Origin: Zingiber officinale
Taxonomy: Eukaryota; Streptophyta; Magnoliopsida; Zingiberales; Zingiberaceae
DNA length: 64,000 bases
Assembly: GCF_018446385.1 (NCBI RefSeq)
Contig: NC_056000.1
Span: forward strand, 74,348,688 to 74,412,687
Direction: 5' to 3'
Shown: piece after piece, positions 49,505 to 60,354 of the stretch
Position numbering within the stretch: the first letter of the stretch is position 1
Layout of the letters: each line of letters begins with the position of its first letter
Made by a program: the position numbers and the translations under genes
The notes under the pieces: generated by a model
The model's database searches: none
The model's input: the letters and a program-made list of their open reading frames with translations, nothing else
Told to the model about the DNA's origin: nothing

Positions 49505-49735
49505 CATGTAAGCTTGACATATAAGCTTGACTTCTGACCAGCCATGGAGGCTGGACTTCTGACCTCCACGTAAGCCTGACTTCTGACTAGCCACGGAGGC
49601 TGGCCTTCTGACCTCCACGTAAGCCTGACTTCTGACCTCCACGTAAGCTTGACTTCTGACCAGCCATGGAGGCTTGACTTCTGACCAGCCATGGAGGCTT
49701 GACTTCTGACCATCCTGTGGTCTTGACTCCTAACC
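49505..49735. repeat. Short tandem repeats near the start of the Tat 3' LTR
   Basis: Words CTTGACTTCTGACCAGCCATGGAGG and CTTCTGACCTCCACGTAAGC alternate about eight times in 230 bases, a unit near 24-28 bp. Close to the LTR start (49775, minus strand), thus in the U3 region. Confidence 0.8.
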
Positions 49736-50107
49736 ACATCATCTTACTGGCCCCACGAACATGCACCGTATCACAAGTCTCCCCCTCAAGTCTAGTCGAA
49801 GGAGGCTCTAGTCCAACTGACTAGACCCATGTCCTTGAGTTACCTGACCTGACTCCCACGTTCTCCGCCGACCTATCTTCCATCTGTATTCTACAAAGTT
49901 TCCCTCCGTCCTGGGAGACGAACAGGCTCCTTCTTCGCGTATGCTGATTCCTCAACTTCCGAGCGTACTCCTTTTCCATGAATGTCGCACGGTTCTCCAA
50001 GCAACAACTCAAATTCCGAGAAAATCCCTTCACCTTCTCCTTCCATATAAAAGGTCCGAGCATCTAATGCCTCAAGCTATCCTCTTGCTAATACAGTATC
50101 TTGTCTT

Positions 50108-50588
50108 CATGGAACCTATTACAGAACCTAGCGAACTTGCTTCTTTACTTCGACAAACTTCCCATCTGCTGGAGTTATCGGCTCAGAAAGAGGAAGCCTC
50201 GCTTCAGCAAATTGCCGCTCTGACGGAGTTACTGGCTCAAAAAGAAGAAATCCTGTTGGAGATGACTATGAGCAGAGATCTTCAAGCGTCCCTTACTCAT
50301 GAAATAGAAAGCCTCTAGCTGGCCGCTAAATCCAGAACCCGAGCCGAAATCACCCTCAAGCTTAAAGCGCAATCGGATTTCCAGAGCCAGGTGCACTATA
50401 TTATTTATCTGAAGATGAAGTATGATGATGAGGTGGCTCTTCTGAGAGAGGAAGGACGGATCAAAGATGAGACTATTGGGCAACTGAAGTGCGTCATCGA
50501 TCTTATTAAAACAGATTTAACTAAAGCCCAAGCTCATCTGGCTAGAAAGGATCAAGCCTCTAACTCTGGTAGCCATGTAAACCCTTAA
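50108..50588 (+). other. Antisense coiled-coil-like reading frames in the Tat 3' region
   Basis: On the plus strand, opposite to the element, two neighbouring frames encode Glu/Leu/Gln-rich heptad-like protein: MEPITEPSELASLLRQTSHL, then QKEEASLQQIAALTELLAQK, and from 50391 a stretch with DDEVALLREEGRIKDETIGQ. This looks like a coiled coil. It lies between the 3' LTR and the 71/73-bp array. It may be part of the extra antisense gene that Tat elements often carry, or a separate piece. Broken. Confidence 0.6.
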
Positions 50589-50973
50589 AAAATGCACCTC
50601 TGATTTAACAAAATAAACCCTATTTTCTGCGTTCCACTCATGGTATAACTCCACACCCTATTGCTCGGGTATCATTATGTTTTTATAGAACACCTGCGTT
50701 TCTCTGATATTTCTAGTAGAAATAGCAAAAATAATAAAGATAACTTGCTTACCCCATCTTCCTTTTACCTCCTAACACATGAGCCTTTGGCAGAAGCAAA
50801 TGAGACGCTTGCGAGTGTGCCTGTGACTTGAGAATGTGCCTGCAAAATTTCATATTTGGCAAGAACCCTTGAAATATGACTTACTGACCAATCCAGCATG
50901 ATAACTTGACTTGCCGCATTTTGTGTCGGTGAATATAAGGAGTACCGACTGAGAAAATCATTGCACCGACCGA

Positions 50974-52350
50974 GAAGGTCGTTGGGTGTGAGAGCCTTGC
51001 TCACTTATAACTCGCACTGGGGCGAGAGTCTGGGACAACCGACAGGGAAGGTCGTTGGGCGTGAGAGCCTTGCTCACTTATAACTCGCATTGGGGCGAGA
51101 GTCTGGGATAGCCAACCGGGAAGGTCGTTGGGCGTGAGAGCCTTGCTCACTTATAACTCGCACTGGGACGAGAGTCTCGGACAGCCGACCGGAAAGGTCG
51201 TTGGGCGTGAGAGTCTTGCTCACTTATAACTCGCACTGGGGCGAGAGTCTGGGACAGCTGACCGGGAAGGTCGTTGGGCGTGAGAGCCTTGCTCACTTAT
51301 AACTCGCGCTGGGGCTAGAGTCTGTGACCCGACCTGAATGGTCGTTGGGCATGAGAGCCTTGCTCACTTATAACTCGCACTGGGGCGAGATTCTGGGACA
51401 GCCGACTGGGAAGGTCGTTGGGCATGAGAGCCTTGCTCATTTATAACTCGCACTGGGGTGAGAGTCTAGGACCCGACCTAAACGGTCGTTGGGCGTGAGA
51501 GCCTTGCTCACTTATAACTCTCACTGGGGCGAGAGTCTGGGACAGCCGACCAGGAAGGTCGTTGGGCGTGATAGCCTTGCTCACTTATAACTCGCACTGG
51601 GCGAGAGTCTGGGACCCGACCTGAATGGTCATTGGGCGTGAGAGTCTTGCTCACTTATAACTCGCACTGGGGCGAGAGTCTAGGACAACCGACCGAGAAG
51701 GTCGTTGGGCGTGAGAGTCTTGCTCACTTATAACTCGCACTGGGGCGAGAGTCTGGGACCCGACCTGAACGGTCGTTGGGCGTGAGAGCCTTGCTCACTT
51801 ATAACTCGCACTAGGGCGAGAGTCTGGGACAGTCGACCGGGAAGGTCGTTGGGCGTGAGAGTCTTGCTCACTTATAACTCGCACTCGGGCGAGAGTCTGG
51901 GACCCGACCTGAACGGTCGTTGGGCATGAGAGCCTTGCTCACTTATAACTCGCACTGGGGCGAGAGTCTGGGACAGCCGACCGGGAAGGTCGTTGGGCGT
52001 GAGAGCCTTGCTCACTTATAACTCGCACTGGGGCGAGAGTCTGGGACCCGACCTGAACGGTCGTTGGGCGTGAGAGTCTTGCTCACTTATAACTCGCACT
52101 GGGGCGAGAGTTTGGGACAGCCGACCGGGAAGGTCGTTGAGCGTGAGAGTCTTGCTCACTTATAACTTGCACTGGGCGAGAGTCTGGGATAGCCGACCGA
52201 GAAGGTCGTTGGGCGTGAGAGCCTTGCTCACTTATAACTCGCACTGGGGCGAGAGTCTGAGACCCGACCTCGACGGTCGTTGGGCGTGAGAACCTTGCTC
52301 ACTTATAACTCACACTGGGGCGAGAGTCTGGGACAGTCGACCGGGAATTC
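50974..52350. repeat. 71/73-bp tandem array with dimeric order, about 19 units
   Basis: Each unit has GGTCGTTGGGCGTGAGAGCC, TTGCTCACTTATAACTCGCA and CTGGGGCGAGAGTCTGGGAC and then one of two endings: type A AGCCGACCGGGAA (73 bp) or type B CCGACCTGAAC (71 bp). Reading left to right the order is A A A A B A B A B A B A B A B A A B A, so units 4-15 form six AB dimers of about 144 bp. A pair of 43-bp repeats (CCGACCTGGGGGTGATTTCC) follows at 52375-52447. Confidence 0.93.
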
Positions 52351-53043
52351 TTATGAAAACCCGTTTGGAGATAGATGCTGCCGACCTAGGGGTGATTTCC
52401 CGACCAGGATAGATGTTGCCGACCTGGGGGTGATTTCCCGACCAGGGATTGTTTGAAGGGACTGCTTCTACTTCGTCTGCGGGCAAAAGATACATAGTAT
52501 CAGATGTATTGCGAAGATAGAAATATTAAAATCTTACTCAGCCTGTGGAAAGGATGTCTTGTGGCCTCGCCACATTCAAATTTCTTTCCCGCCTTTTTTC
52601 TTCGCCGCTTCCCAAGAGAATTGTGTGGCAAACGTTTTCGTACACCCGCTACATTTCATAATTTCCTTATCACATCCATCATTAATACGTTTCCTAGGGG
52701 GTGACACCTATCCCACGCCTTTATTTCTTACGTCGTACGACACCGCCGACTCCACTCCTTTTTGTACACGGCCTCCCAGAAGAGCATGTCATTCAGTGAT
52801 CGGACGGCTTTGGGCGCTTTACCCAAAAATATACTCGACACATCTTTTCAATATTCCCTAGGAAAACCCCCTTTATAAGCCCCAAAGGCAGTCTGCCATC
52901 ATTGCCTTGAGCATTTCGACTGCCTTTGTTTTCTTGTTCCTTCGTCGTTCTTGGTGTCTCAGGCCTTCCCCCTCTCAACTCCTTACACCTGGTGCTCTCC
53001 TTCCTTTCGACCGACCTCTTCTTCAACCTTTCTCACCTTGATA

Positions 53044-55175
53044 ATGGCTGACGGTAAGGCCTCTCTTTGGTATTCGTGTTTCATTTCTGACATAGATGAT
53101 CATGACCTGTCTGTGATTCGGTCTGACTTGCGAATTAGTGATGCTTATAAACTTTGAGTTCCTATACCCCATGAACATACCGCGAACCCTCCTGAAGGCT
53201 TCATGACTATTTTTAGAGACTAGCTTTTAGGAGGCCTTCGCTTTCCTATACATCCATTCATCTCCTCACTAAGCCTCTACTTTGGTATCTGCACCTCTCA
53301 ATTTGCTCCTAACTTTTTTAGAGCTGTATGCGACACTGTCATTCCATGTTGCATATACCAAATTCCCTTGACCGTTCAACTCTTCCATCATTTTTATTCT
53401 TTCAAACGCTCGGAACCGGGAGTATTCATGGTACAGGCTAGGCCTAGTTACAAGTGTTGGTGCAACATCCCTCAGGTCAAGGTTGACCTGGGTGACCAAG
53501 CTGAGTCTTGGTTTGAGTTTAGATGTTTGACAATAAGAAATTGATTGAAGAAGAGTCAAGTAGGTCAAGGTTGACCGGATACTTGACAGGGAAGTCCTGG
53601 TGAGTGAAGCCAGGCAGAAGGAAAACCCTAGTGAGTGAAGCTAGGTGAAAATCCTAGTGAGTGAAGCTAGGTGAAAGTCCTGGTGAGTGAAACCAGGTGA
53701 AAACCCTAGTGAGTGAAGCTAGGTGAAAGTCCTGGTGAGTGAAGCCAGGCAGAAGGAAAATCCTAGTGAGTGAAGCTAGGTGAAAGTCCTGGTGAGTGAA
53801 GCCAGGTGAAAGCCCTAGTGAGTGAAGCTAGGCAGATGGAAAACCCTAGTGAGTGAAGCTAGGTGAAAGTCCTGGTGAGTGAAGCCAAGCAAGGGAAAAT
53901 CCAGATGGATCAAGGATGATCGGACATCTGGTGTTGGGAAGTCCAAGTAGGTCAAGGGAGTGACCAGATACTTGGCATGAATAGAAAAGTCTAAGTGGGT
54001 CAAAGGGATTGACCAGACACTTGGTGGAAGTCCTAGCAGTCAAAGGAGTGACCAGATGCTAGGCATGATGTACCAACAGTCAAGGTTGACCGGATGTTGG
54101 TTTGAGAGGCTTGGAACTTGGTTTTGGGCAAAATTAGTGTTGGATCGATCGAGATCATTCAGAGATGGATCGATCGGTGGATCGATCCGAGCTTTCCTAT
54201 GCGAGCAGAGCCTCGGATCGATCCGTGGATCGATCCAGATGTTCCAATCGATCGCTGGATCGATTGGGACGCGTCGCTCGATAAGCGCCGGATCGATCCG
54301 TGGATCGATCCAGCGCTTTCGAGCACAGGCGCTCTGGATCGATCCGTGATCGATCCAAAGCCTCCCGATCGATTGGGAACATTCGAATCGATCGGATCCG
54401 ACCGTTGGCATCGATAAAGGCGAGCGTTCATCTTCGCATCTCTTCTCCGATTCACTCCAGATTTCTCGCCAGCTCCTCCACAGCACTCACAAAGCTCAGA
54501 TCGCCAGTTCTTGAAGGATCTTGGAAGGTTTCCAAGTCAAGAGGCGGATCAAAGTCAAGAAGAGAAGCTAGGGTTAGGGTTTATACTCATTGTAAGCTTG
54601 TAAGCTTGTATTTCTTGTATCCTTTCCCTCTCCTCTTGTATTGAGTCTCTTCTCCGCCCTTGGTAGTTACCATAAAGGAGAGTTTTATTTAGTGGAGGGT
54701 GTGTGTGTTGGTGTGGATCCTTGGATTAGTCACCTCTTGTGAGGTGGATACCAAGTAAACCAACCGTGTTAGCGTTGTGTGATTGTTTCGGTATTTTCCG
54801 CTGCACATCTTTGAAGGAACAAGCAACGCCGAGCAACGAGCGAACGCGACGAGCTATTCACCCCCCCTCTAGCTACTTTTGGTCCTAACAACAAGTTCTT
54901 TTCTGACATGCCCTCTTCCAACAAGGGGTGGAAATCTCGCTTCTTTTTTGTTAGATCACCTGAACCCTTGGTCGAGCCGACCCAATGGCGTTATGACCTC
55001 CCTTCCAACCTCCCTGTACATCAGCATCAGTCTTCTTGCGACGTCGTTTCAGAAAAACTTCAAGGCGTCAGCGTTCGCTTGTCTATAATACTTTTGGAAG
55101 GCTTTTTGTATTCTTTCGGGCTCAGCCCAGTTCAGGCGGAGATAGGGGCTCCGTTAGGTAAGACCCCACGGGCTT
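53044..55175 (+). pseudogene. Antisense ORF of the Tat element ('putative gypsy type transposon' family)
   Basis: Starting at ATG 53044 (MADGKASLWYSC), the plus strand has the words PPEGFMTIF, LGGLRFPIHPFISSLSLYFG, CTSQFAPNFFRA and, beyond a nested LTR, DMPSSNKGWKSRFFFVRSPE. These match the family described in Pfam as 'putative gypsy type transposon' (Transposase_28). In plant Tat elements this extra gene is known to lie antisense between integrase and the 3' LTR, as here. Its function is unknown. It is broken and split by the solo LTR at 53455-54890. Confidence 0.8.
53455..54890 (+). mobile_element. SIRE-type solo LTR with GATCGATC palindromes
   Basis: TGTTGGTGCAAC at 53455 to GGTCCTAACA at 54890, 1436 bp, with a perfect target duplication ACAAG (53450-53454 and 54891-54895). 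Inside are tandem units of about 26 bp (CCTAGTGAGTGAAGCTAGGTGAAAGT type, 53600-53890), then a cluster of GGATCGATCC palindromes (54140-54390), a GTTAGGGTTTATACTC stretch, and the CCCCCCCTCTAGCTAC tail. It is a clean, probably young solo LTR, and the best-defined SIRE LTR of the window. Confidence 0.95.
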
Positions 55176-55178
55176 AAT

Positions 55179-56094
55179 TTACTTCCAGACCAGATCTCCT
55201 TCCCCAAAGAATCGAGGAATCACTCTTCTGTTATAATTTTGTCTCATTCTTTGTCGATAGGCCTCCAGCCGAGCTGCCGCCCTGTCACGGGTTTCACTAA
55301 TGAGGTCCAGTTCAGCCAACCGTCGCTCTGCGTTTCCTTCATCGTATAATGTCCTCCTGACTGATGGCACTCCGATTTCTATGGGTACAACCATTTCATT
55401 GCCATAAACCAGATGGAATGGTGTCAGACCTGTACTTTCTCAAGGTGTTGTACGATAAGCCCATAGAATGCTTAACAGCTCTTCCACCCAGTTACCTCCC
55501 ACATGATCCAACTTAACCTTCAAACCTCGCACAATTCCTCGATTAACCACCTCGGTCTGACCATTGTGTTGCGGGTATGCCACTGAAGTGAAGGCTTGCG
55601 TGATGTCAAACCCCTTGCACCAGGCCTGGATTTTTTGCCCTTGAAATTGCCTTCCATTGTCTGACACCAGTTTGTGAGGAATACCGAATCTGCAAAGAAT
55701 GTTCTTCCATAGAAATTGGATGACGGCATCTTCTGTGATCTTGGCCAGGACCTCTGCTTCCACCCATATAGAGAAATAATCTATCGCCACCAACAAGAAA
55801 CGTCTTTGACCCGGAGCCATCGGAAATGGTCCCACAATATCCATGCCCCATTGATCAAAAGAACATGAGACTATAGATGTTCTCAGTAGAGCCGTTGATC
55901 GATGTGTTAAATTTTGATGTCTTTAGCAGGACAGGCAAGTACTTACCAACTTGTGAGCATCCCTTTGTAAAGTAGGCCAGAAATACCCGGCCAGGAGTAC
56001 CTTGCAAGACAATGTCCAACCACCTACATGACTGCCACAGCATCCCAGATGTATTTCTCGCAAGGTTTGGTCGGCCTCCTCCATACCCAAGCAT
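55179..56094 (-). pseudogene. Integrase of the Tat element
   Basis: Minus strand: a zinc-binding part with GCCGSHVGG...CLSC (55923-56050), core words MDIVGPFPMAPGQRRFLLVA, YFSIWVEAE, LVSDNGRQFQG and PQHNGQTEVVNRGI (55440-55850), holding the catalytic Asp-Asp-Glu positions, then the C-terminal part with RRVIPRFFGEGDLVWK (55179-55394). Acts in insertion of the cDNA in intact relatives. Confidence 0.9.
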
Positions 56095-56953
56095 TTGAGT
56101 AAGGGTTTAGAGAAGGACCTCTTGTAAAGCTGATCCCCGATCATGACATAAGCATGGGATTGCTTCCTGACCAGCCGTGATTCCTCTAGGTCGGTTGGTA
56201 AGATACCCTGCCTAAGATAGTTGATCATGGGCGTCCACCAATCAATAGTTGCTTCCCTATTGTTTTGCAGATCTATTTGAGCTATAAGGAAAGTTTGTGT
56301 CATTGACCGGTCCAACACCCAAGTGGTTAAGGAACTGGCCATCTTTGCTAGCTCATCTGCCTTCTCATTTTCCGACCTGGGGATCTTGGTTACTGTGATC
56401 TCTGCAAATTCCTCTTTCATCTTCTCATAAGCTTCCCAGTATACTTGTAATTTATCACAATTTATCATAAAGTTGCCGGCTATTTGCTTAGTTACTGGCT
56501 GGGAATCTGAATAAATGATTACCCAGGCTGCCCCTACGTGCCGGGTTGCTTGCAGTCCTGCCAACAAAGCCTCGTATTCTGCCTCATTGTTGGTGACTCG
56601 AAAATTCAATCGAACAGCCAATTGGAGTATATCCCCTTGGGGAGATATCAATAAGACCCCGACCCCGCTTCCTTGGTGATTTGCCGATCCATCCACATAG
56701 ACCTTCCAAGTTTCTTCAGAGTTGGTCTGATGAATTTCTGTTAGAAATCTGCTAAGACCTGCGCCTTAATGGTTGTGCGCGGCTGATATTGTATATTGTA
56801 TTCCCCCAACTTCGTAGCCCACTTGATAAGCCGACCTGCCACTTTTACATTAGTCAGAGCTCTCCCCATGGTGCTATTGGTCAAAACTGTGATAGGATGT
56901 GCTAAGAAGTAAGGTCTTAACCGCCGAGCCATAAGGACCAATCCATAAACCAA
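55923..56953 (-). pseudogene. Two RNase H domains of the Tat element
   Basis: The first RNase H end is at 56741-56953 (YFLAHPITVLTNSTMGRAL, KWATKLGEYNIQYQPRT). The second, archaeal-type domain is at about 56300-56696 (DGSANHQGSGVGVLLISPQG, NNEAEYEALLAGL, SDSQPVTKQI, ENEKADELAKMA). Its Asp, Glu and two Asp positions are the usual catalytic ones. Two RNase H domains in tandem are the hallmark of the Tat lineage. Confidence 0.9.
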
Positions 56954-57085
56954 CTTCTCGAGGGTCGTGTATCAAGTCTCGGCCCCTTTTAATAGATGAC
57001 TGAAGAAATACACTGGCCGTTGTACATTGTCATATTCCTTAACAAGCATAGCCCCTATGACCTCGGGGGTGGCAGATAAATAGAC

Positions 57086-59170
57086 TCATAAGGTTTCCCC
57101 AACAACTGGCTTGAATAAAGATGGCAAAGCTTCCAAATACCTCTTCAGCTCCTCAAAAGCTCGGGTACAGTCTTCATCCCATTGGAATTTGGAGGCCTTC
57201 CTGAGCACTTTAAAGAAAGGAGCGACCCGGTCTGCATATCTGGAAATGAATCTTGACAGGGTTGTTATTCTGCCGACCAGCTTCTGAATTTCCTTCAAAT
57301 TCTGGGGAGGCTGCATATCATGTAGCGCCCGAACTTTTTCTGGATTAGCTTCTATTCCCCGCTCGGTCACCAAGTAGCCCAAGAATTTTCTTCCTTTAGC
57401 CCCAAACAGGCATTTCAAGGGGTTCAACTTCAACCCATATTGCCGGAGAGTCTTGCAGGTTTCTTCTACATCCTTGATCAGGTTCACGGCTAGCGGGGAC
57501 TTGATGAGTATGTCATCCACATTAACCTCCACATTGCGCCCGATCTGCTCCCGGAAGATTTCGTCCATCATTCTTTGGTATGTGGCTCCTGCGTTCCTAA
57601 GACCGTAGGGCATGACGGTATAACAGAAGGTACCATCAGTCATAATGAAGTTAACCTTTTCTTGGTCCTCCACTGCTAAAGGTATCTGATGATACCCCTG
57701 GTATGCATCCAGCATGTAGATCCTCTCGCAGCCGGCAGTGGAATCCACCATCTGATCGATCTGGGGCAGAGGATAGCAGTCCTTAGGACTAGCTCGGTTG
57801 AGGTCTCTGAAGTCTATACATACTCTCCACTTATTGTTGGGCTTTTTCACTAGGACCACATTAGAAAGCCAGGATGGGAACTGCACTTCTCGAACATGAC
57901 CTGCCTTTCTGAGTTGATCCACCTCAGCTCTGATTATTTTGTTCTGGTCGGCTGAGAAGTTTCTTTTCTTTTGCTTGACAGGTCGAGAATCTGGTAGTAA
58001 ATGTAACTTATGCTCGGCTACTTCCGGCCTGACCCCGGGTAACTCTTCTGTAGACCAAGCGAAGACGTCCCGGTTACGAATCAAGTATTGAACTAACTCT
58101 TCCTTGAGGGGAGAAGGAAGGTCGCTTGCCAAGCGAGTTAGACTCTCAGGACGCTCAGCGTATAGTTGCACCTCCTCCCAGGGGTTGGGTTCTTCAGCCA
58201 TAGGCAAAGGCTCTTCTTGAACAGCGTGGACACCCCCATCTTGCATCCTTTGATTTTTCCGAGCCTCCACCTGAACCATATCAATATAGCATCGGCGAGA
58301 AACCCTCTGCTCTCCTTTAACTTCCCCGACCTGCTCGTCCACGGGAAATTTGATTTTCTGATGGAAGGTTGAAACAACAGCCCTAAATTCATGCAGAACG
58401 TGCCTTCCCAAAATGACATTATAAGAGGAGGGGGAGTCAACTACTATAAAAGTACTCCTCCGTGTGCGCACCAATGGCTCAGTGCCCAGGGATATGGCTA
58501 GTTTAATCTGACCCATCGGCTTCACCTCATTGCCTGTAAATCCATATAGAGACGTGGCCACAGGCTGAAGTTCAGTGGCATCGATCTGCATCTCTTCGAA
58601 TGTCGTTCTGAACAAAATATTGACCGAGCTCCCGGTGTTAACGAAAACCCGAGCTACTCGGCTATTGGCAATGATAGCTTTGCTGATAAGGGCATCATCA
58701 TGAGGCAGCTGCAGACCCTCCAGGTCTGCAGGCCCGAAGTTGATAACAAGGCCAGAAGCCTGCTCCTGGCTGCATCCTACAGTGTGAACCTCCAAGCGGC
58801 GCACATGTGACTTGCGTGCTCTTCCCGAATCTCCATCAGTTGGACCTCTAGAGATCATGCCAATTTCTCGGACAGCGGCATTGCCTCTATTTTCAGCTTC
58901 CCGCGCTCCTTCTGGCTCTTTCCCCTGGCCAAGTTGATGAGCACTGGGTCCTGCTAGGTCAGGGCGAGGTTGCCCGGCCTGTCCAGCCGTGGTTCGTTGC
59001 TCTTCCATCATCTTGAGCACTTGAGGGGCTAGCTCGAGCGGTGGTAAGCCTAACTCAGCAACTCGCTTGGAATCTCGAGCAAACTGAAAACGCGGTGGTA
59101 AGCTTATCATGAGTGCGAGACCGATGATAAGTGCAATACCGAGTGTTCCATGGTCCAGGTCGGGGAGCAT
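57086..59170 (-). pseudogene. Protease and reverse transcriptase of the Tat element
   Basis: An open frame of 694 codons on the minus strand. The aspartic-protease region has the VFVNTGSSVNILF word and, later, YNVILGRHVL. The RT has WRVCIDFRDLNRASPKDCYP, MLDAYQGYHQIPL, MPYGLRNAGATYQRMMDEIF, VNVDDILIKS (catalytic Asp pair) and KFLGYLVTERGIEANPEK. It is followed on the left by RNase H. The frame is long enough to place the element among relatively late insertions, but the whole element is broken. Confidence 0.93.
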
Positions 59171-59183
59171 GCACGACTGTGAC

Positions 59184-60236
59184 TCAGGGAACTGGTCTAA
59201 TCTCCGACCCGGGATGGAAAGTAGGTCTAGCTTCCCGAGCGCGCGGCAGAGGTTGAGGAGGTGGTTGAGGCACCCTTCTTTCCGGATTGTTGGTAGAGGG
59301 AGGTGGTCTTTCGGCTTTCCTCCGAGCTGCCTGTGCTTCTTCTACTTTGATGTAGCAGGCAGCTTTTTCTACCATTTCATCAAAATTCCGAGCGGGATTT
59401 TTGATGAGATCTCTGAAGAATTCTCCTTCTCCTAATCTATGAGAGAAGGCGCTCATCAGAATCTCCAAAGTGGCAGTGGAGACATCCTGGGCCACTTGAT
59501 TGAAGCGGTTGATATAATTTCTTAGGGGCTCGGTCGACCCTTGCTTAAGAGCGAAAAGACAGTGATCCGTCTTCTGATATTTCTTACTGCTAGCAAAGCG
59601 ATGCAGGAAGGCCGTCTTGAAGTCCAAGAAACAGGTGATGGACCCTTGAGGTAGCCCATCAAACCACTTTAATGCCGAGCCAGCTAAAGTGTTCAAGAAA
59701 ACTCGACATTTGACAGCATCACTGTATTGGTGCAGCAGGGCTGTATTTTTAAACTTGCATAAATGCTCTTCCGGGTCTTTACTCCCATCATACTCCCCGA
59801 TCAACGGAGCCCTGTAGCCCTTAGGCAATCTTTCATTCAAGATCCTAGCCCAGAAAGGTACTCTCTCGTCCGAATCTTCCGGGAATACTTCTGGTATTAT
59901 GAGAGCCTTCCCTTTCTTCGAGTCTCGTGGCAAGGAACTTTCGGCCATGGAGACTTGCGGCTGTTCTTTCTTAAGGTTGTGGCCTTGGGGCTCTAGCTGA
60001 TAATACCCCACGCCGGGCTCACGATAAGGAACCTGAGGAAATGCCTCAGGCTGTTTTCTCTTAGAGCCCCGATCCGAGACAGGGAGGGGCTCCTTAGAAG
60101 CTTCAGCAGGAGCTTGGCGTGGTCGAGAGACAGTCACTTGCTTCTCGGAGGTTGCTCGCCTCTTGGCCTCCATGAAGAGTTCGTATTCTCCGGCGGTCGT
60201 AGTGACATTGATGCGGCCAGACTCCTCCATCTTCAC
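59184..60236 (-). pseudogene. gag of the Tat element
   Basis: 350 codons, minus strand, starting 20-odd bases after the primer site. The Retrotrans_gag domain covers about residues 140-270 (PLIGEYDGSKDPEEHLCKF, LAGSALKWFDGLPQGSI, FLHRFASSKKYQKT, LRNYINRFNQVAQDV, FFRDLIKNPARNFDEMV). Proline-rich C-terminus. A parallel gag fragment is at 44270-44660. Confidence 0.92.
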
Positions 60237-60257
60237 ATTCCGGAACAGGTTGTTGTG

Positions 60258-60279
60258 TTCCCACAGACGGCGCCAAATT
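60258..60279 (-). other. Primer-binding site of the Tat element
   Basis: Minus strand AATTTGGCGCCGTCTGTGGG directly after the LTR end (60280). TGGCGCCGT is the usual primer-site core of Tat/Athila elements. It marks the 5' side of the element on the right. Confidence 0.88.
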
Positions 60280-60354
60280 TGATCCTGTCCGAAAGCTGAG
60301 TCGGATGGTGGCGGGCCTTGGTGTAAAAGTCACCGAAGCGTCGGATCTACCTGG

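Larger units (their letters stand above)
45185..49775 (-). repeat. 3' LTR of the Tat element, split by a Tork-like solo LTR
   Basis: On the minus strand it opens TGTGATACGGTGCATG at 49775, right after the purine tract, and ends at 45185. The end matches the 5' LTR end at 60280-60354 (AGCTGAGTCGGATGG, then CGAAGCGTCGGATCTACCTGG). Without the insertion it is about 2.2 kb, half of it a 66-bp tandem array. Confidence 0.85.
45185..60354 (-). mobile_element. Ty3/gypsy Tat-lineage element fossil (minus strand) with nested insertions
   Basis: Reading from right to left: end of the 5' LTR (60280-60354, continuing right of nested DNA), primer site, gag (59184-60236), protease-RT (57086-59170), RNase H and a second, archaeal-type RNase H (55923-56953), integrase (55179-56094), a long 3' non-coding part with an antisense frame and tandem arrays, purine tract (49776-49790), 3' LTR (45185-49775). 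The double RNase H and the long 3' part define the Tat lineage. Nested insertions are a Tork-like solo LTR (45830-48222), a SIRE solo LTR (53455-54890) and Tork-like LTRs on the right. It is broken, by only a handful of breaks in the coding part. Host target base copies cannot be tested. Confidence 0.9.

Noticed and set aside
50974-52350. Regular repeats that might suggest a CRISPR-like array
   Set aside because: Units are contiguous without unique spacers, in a plant Tat retrotransposon; it is a tandem satellite-like array.
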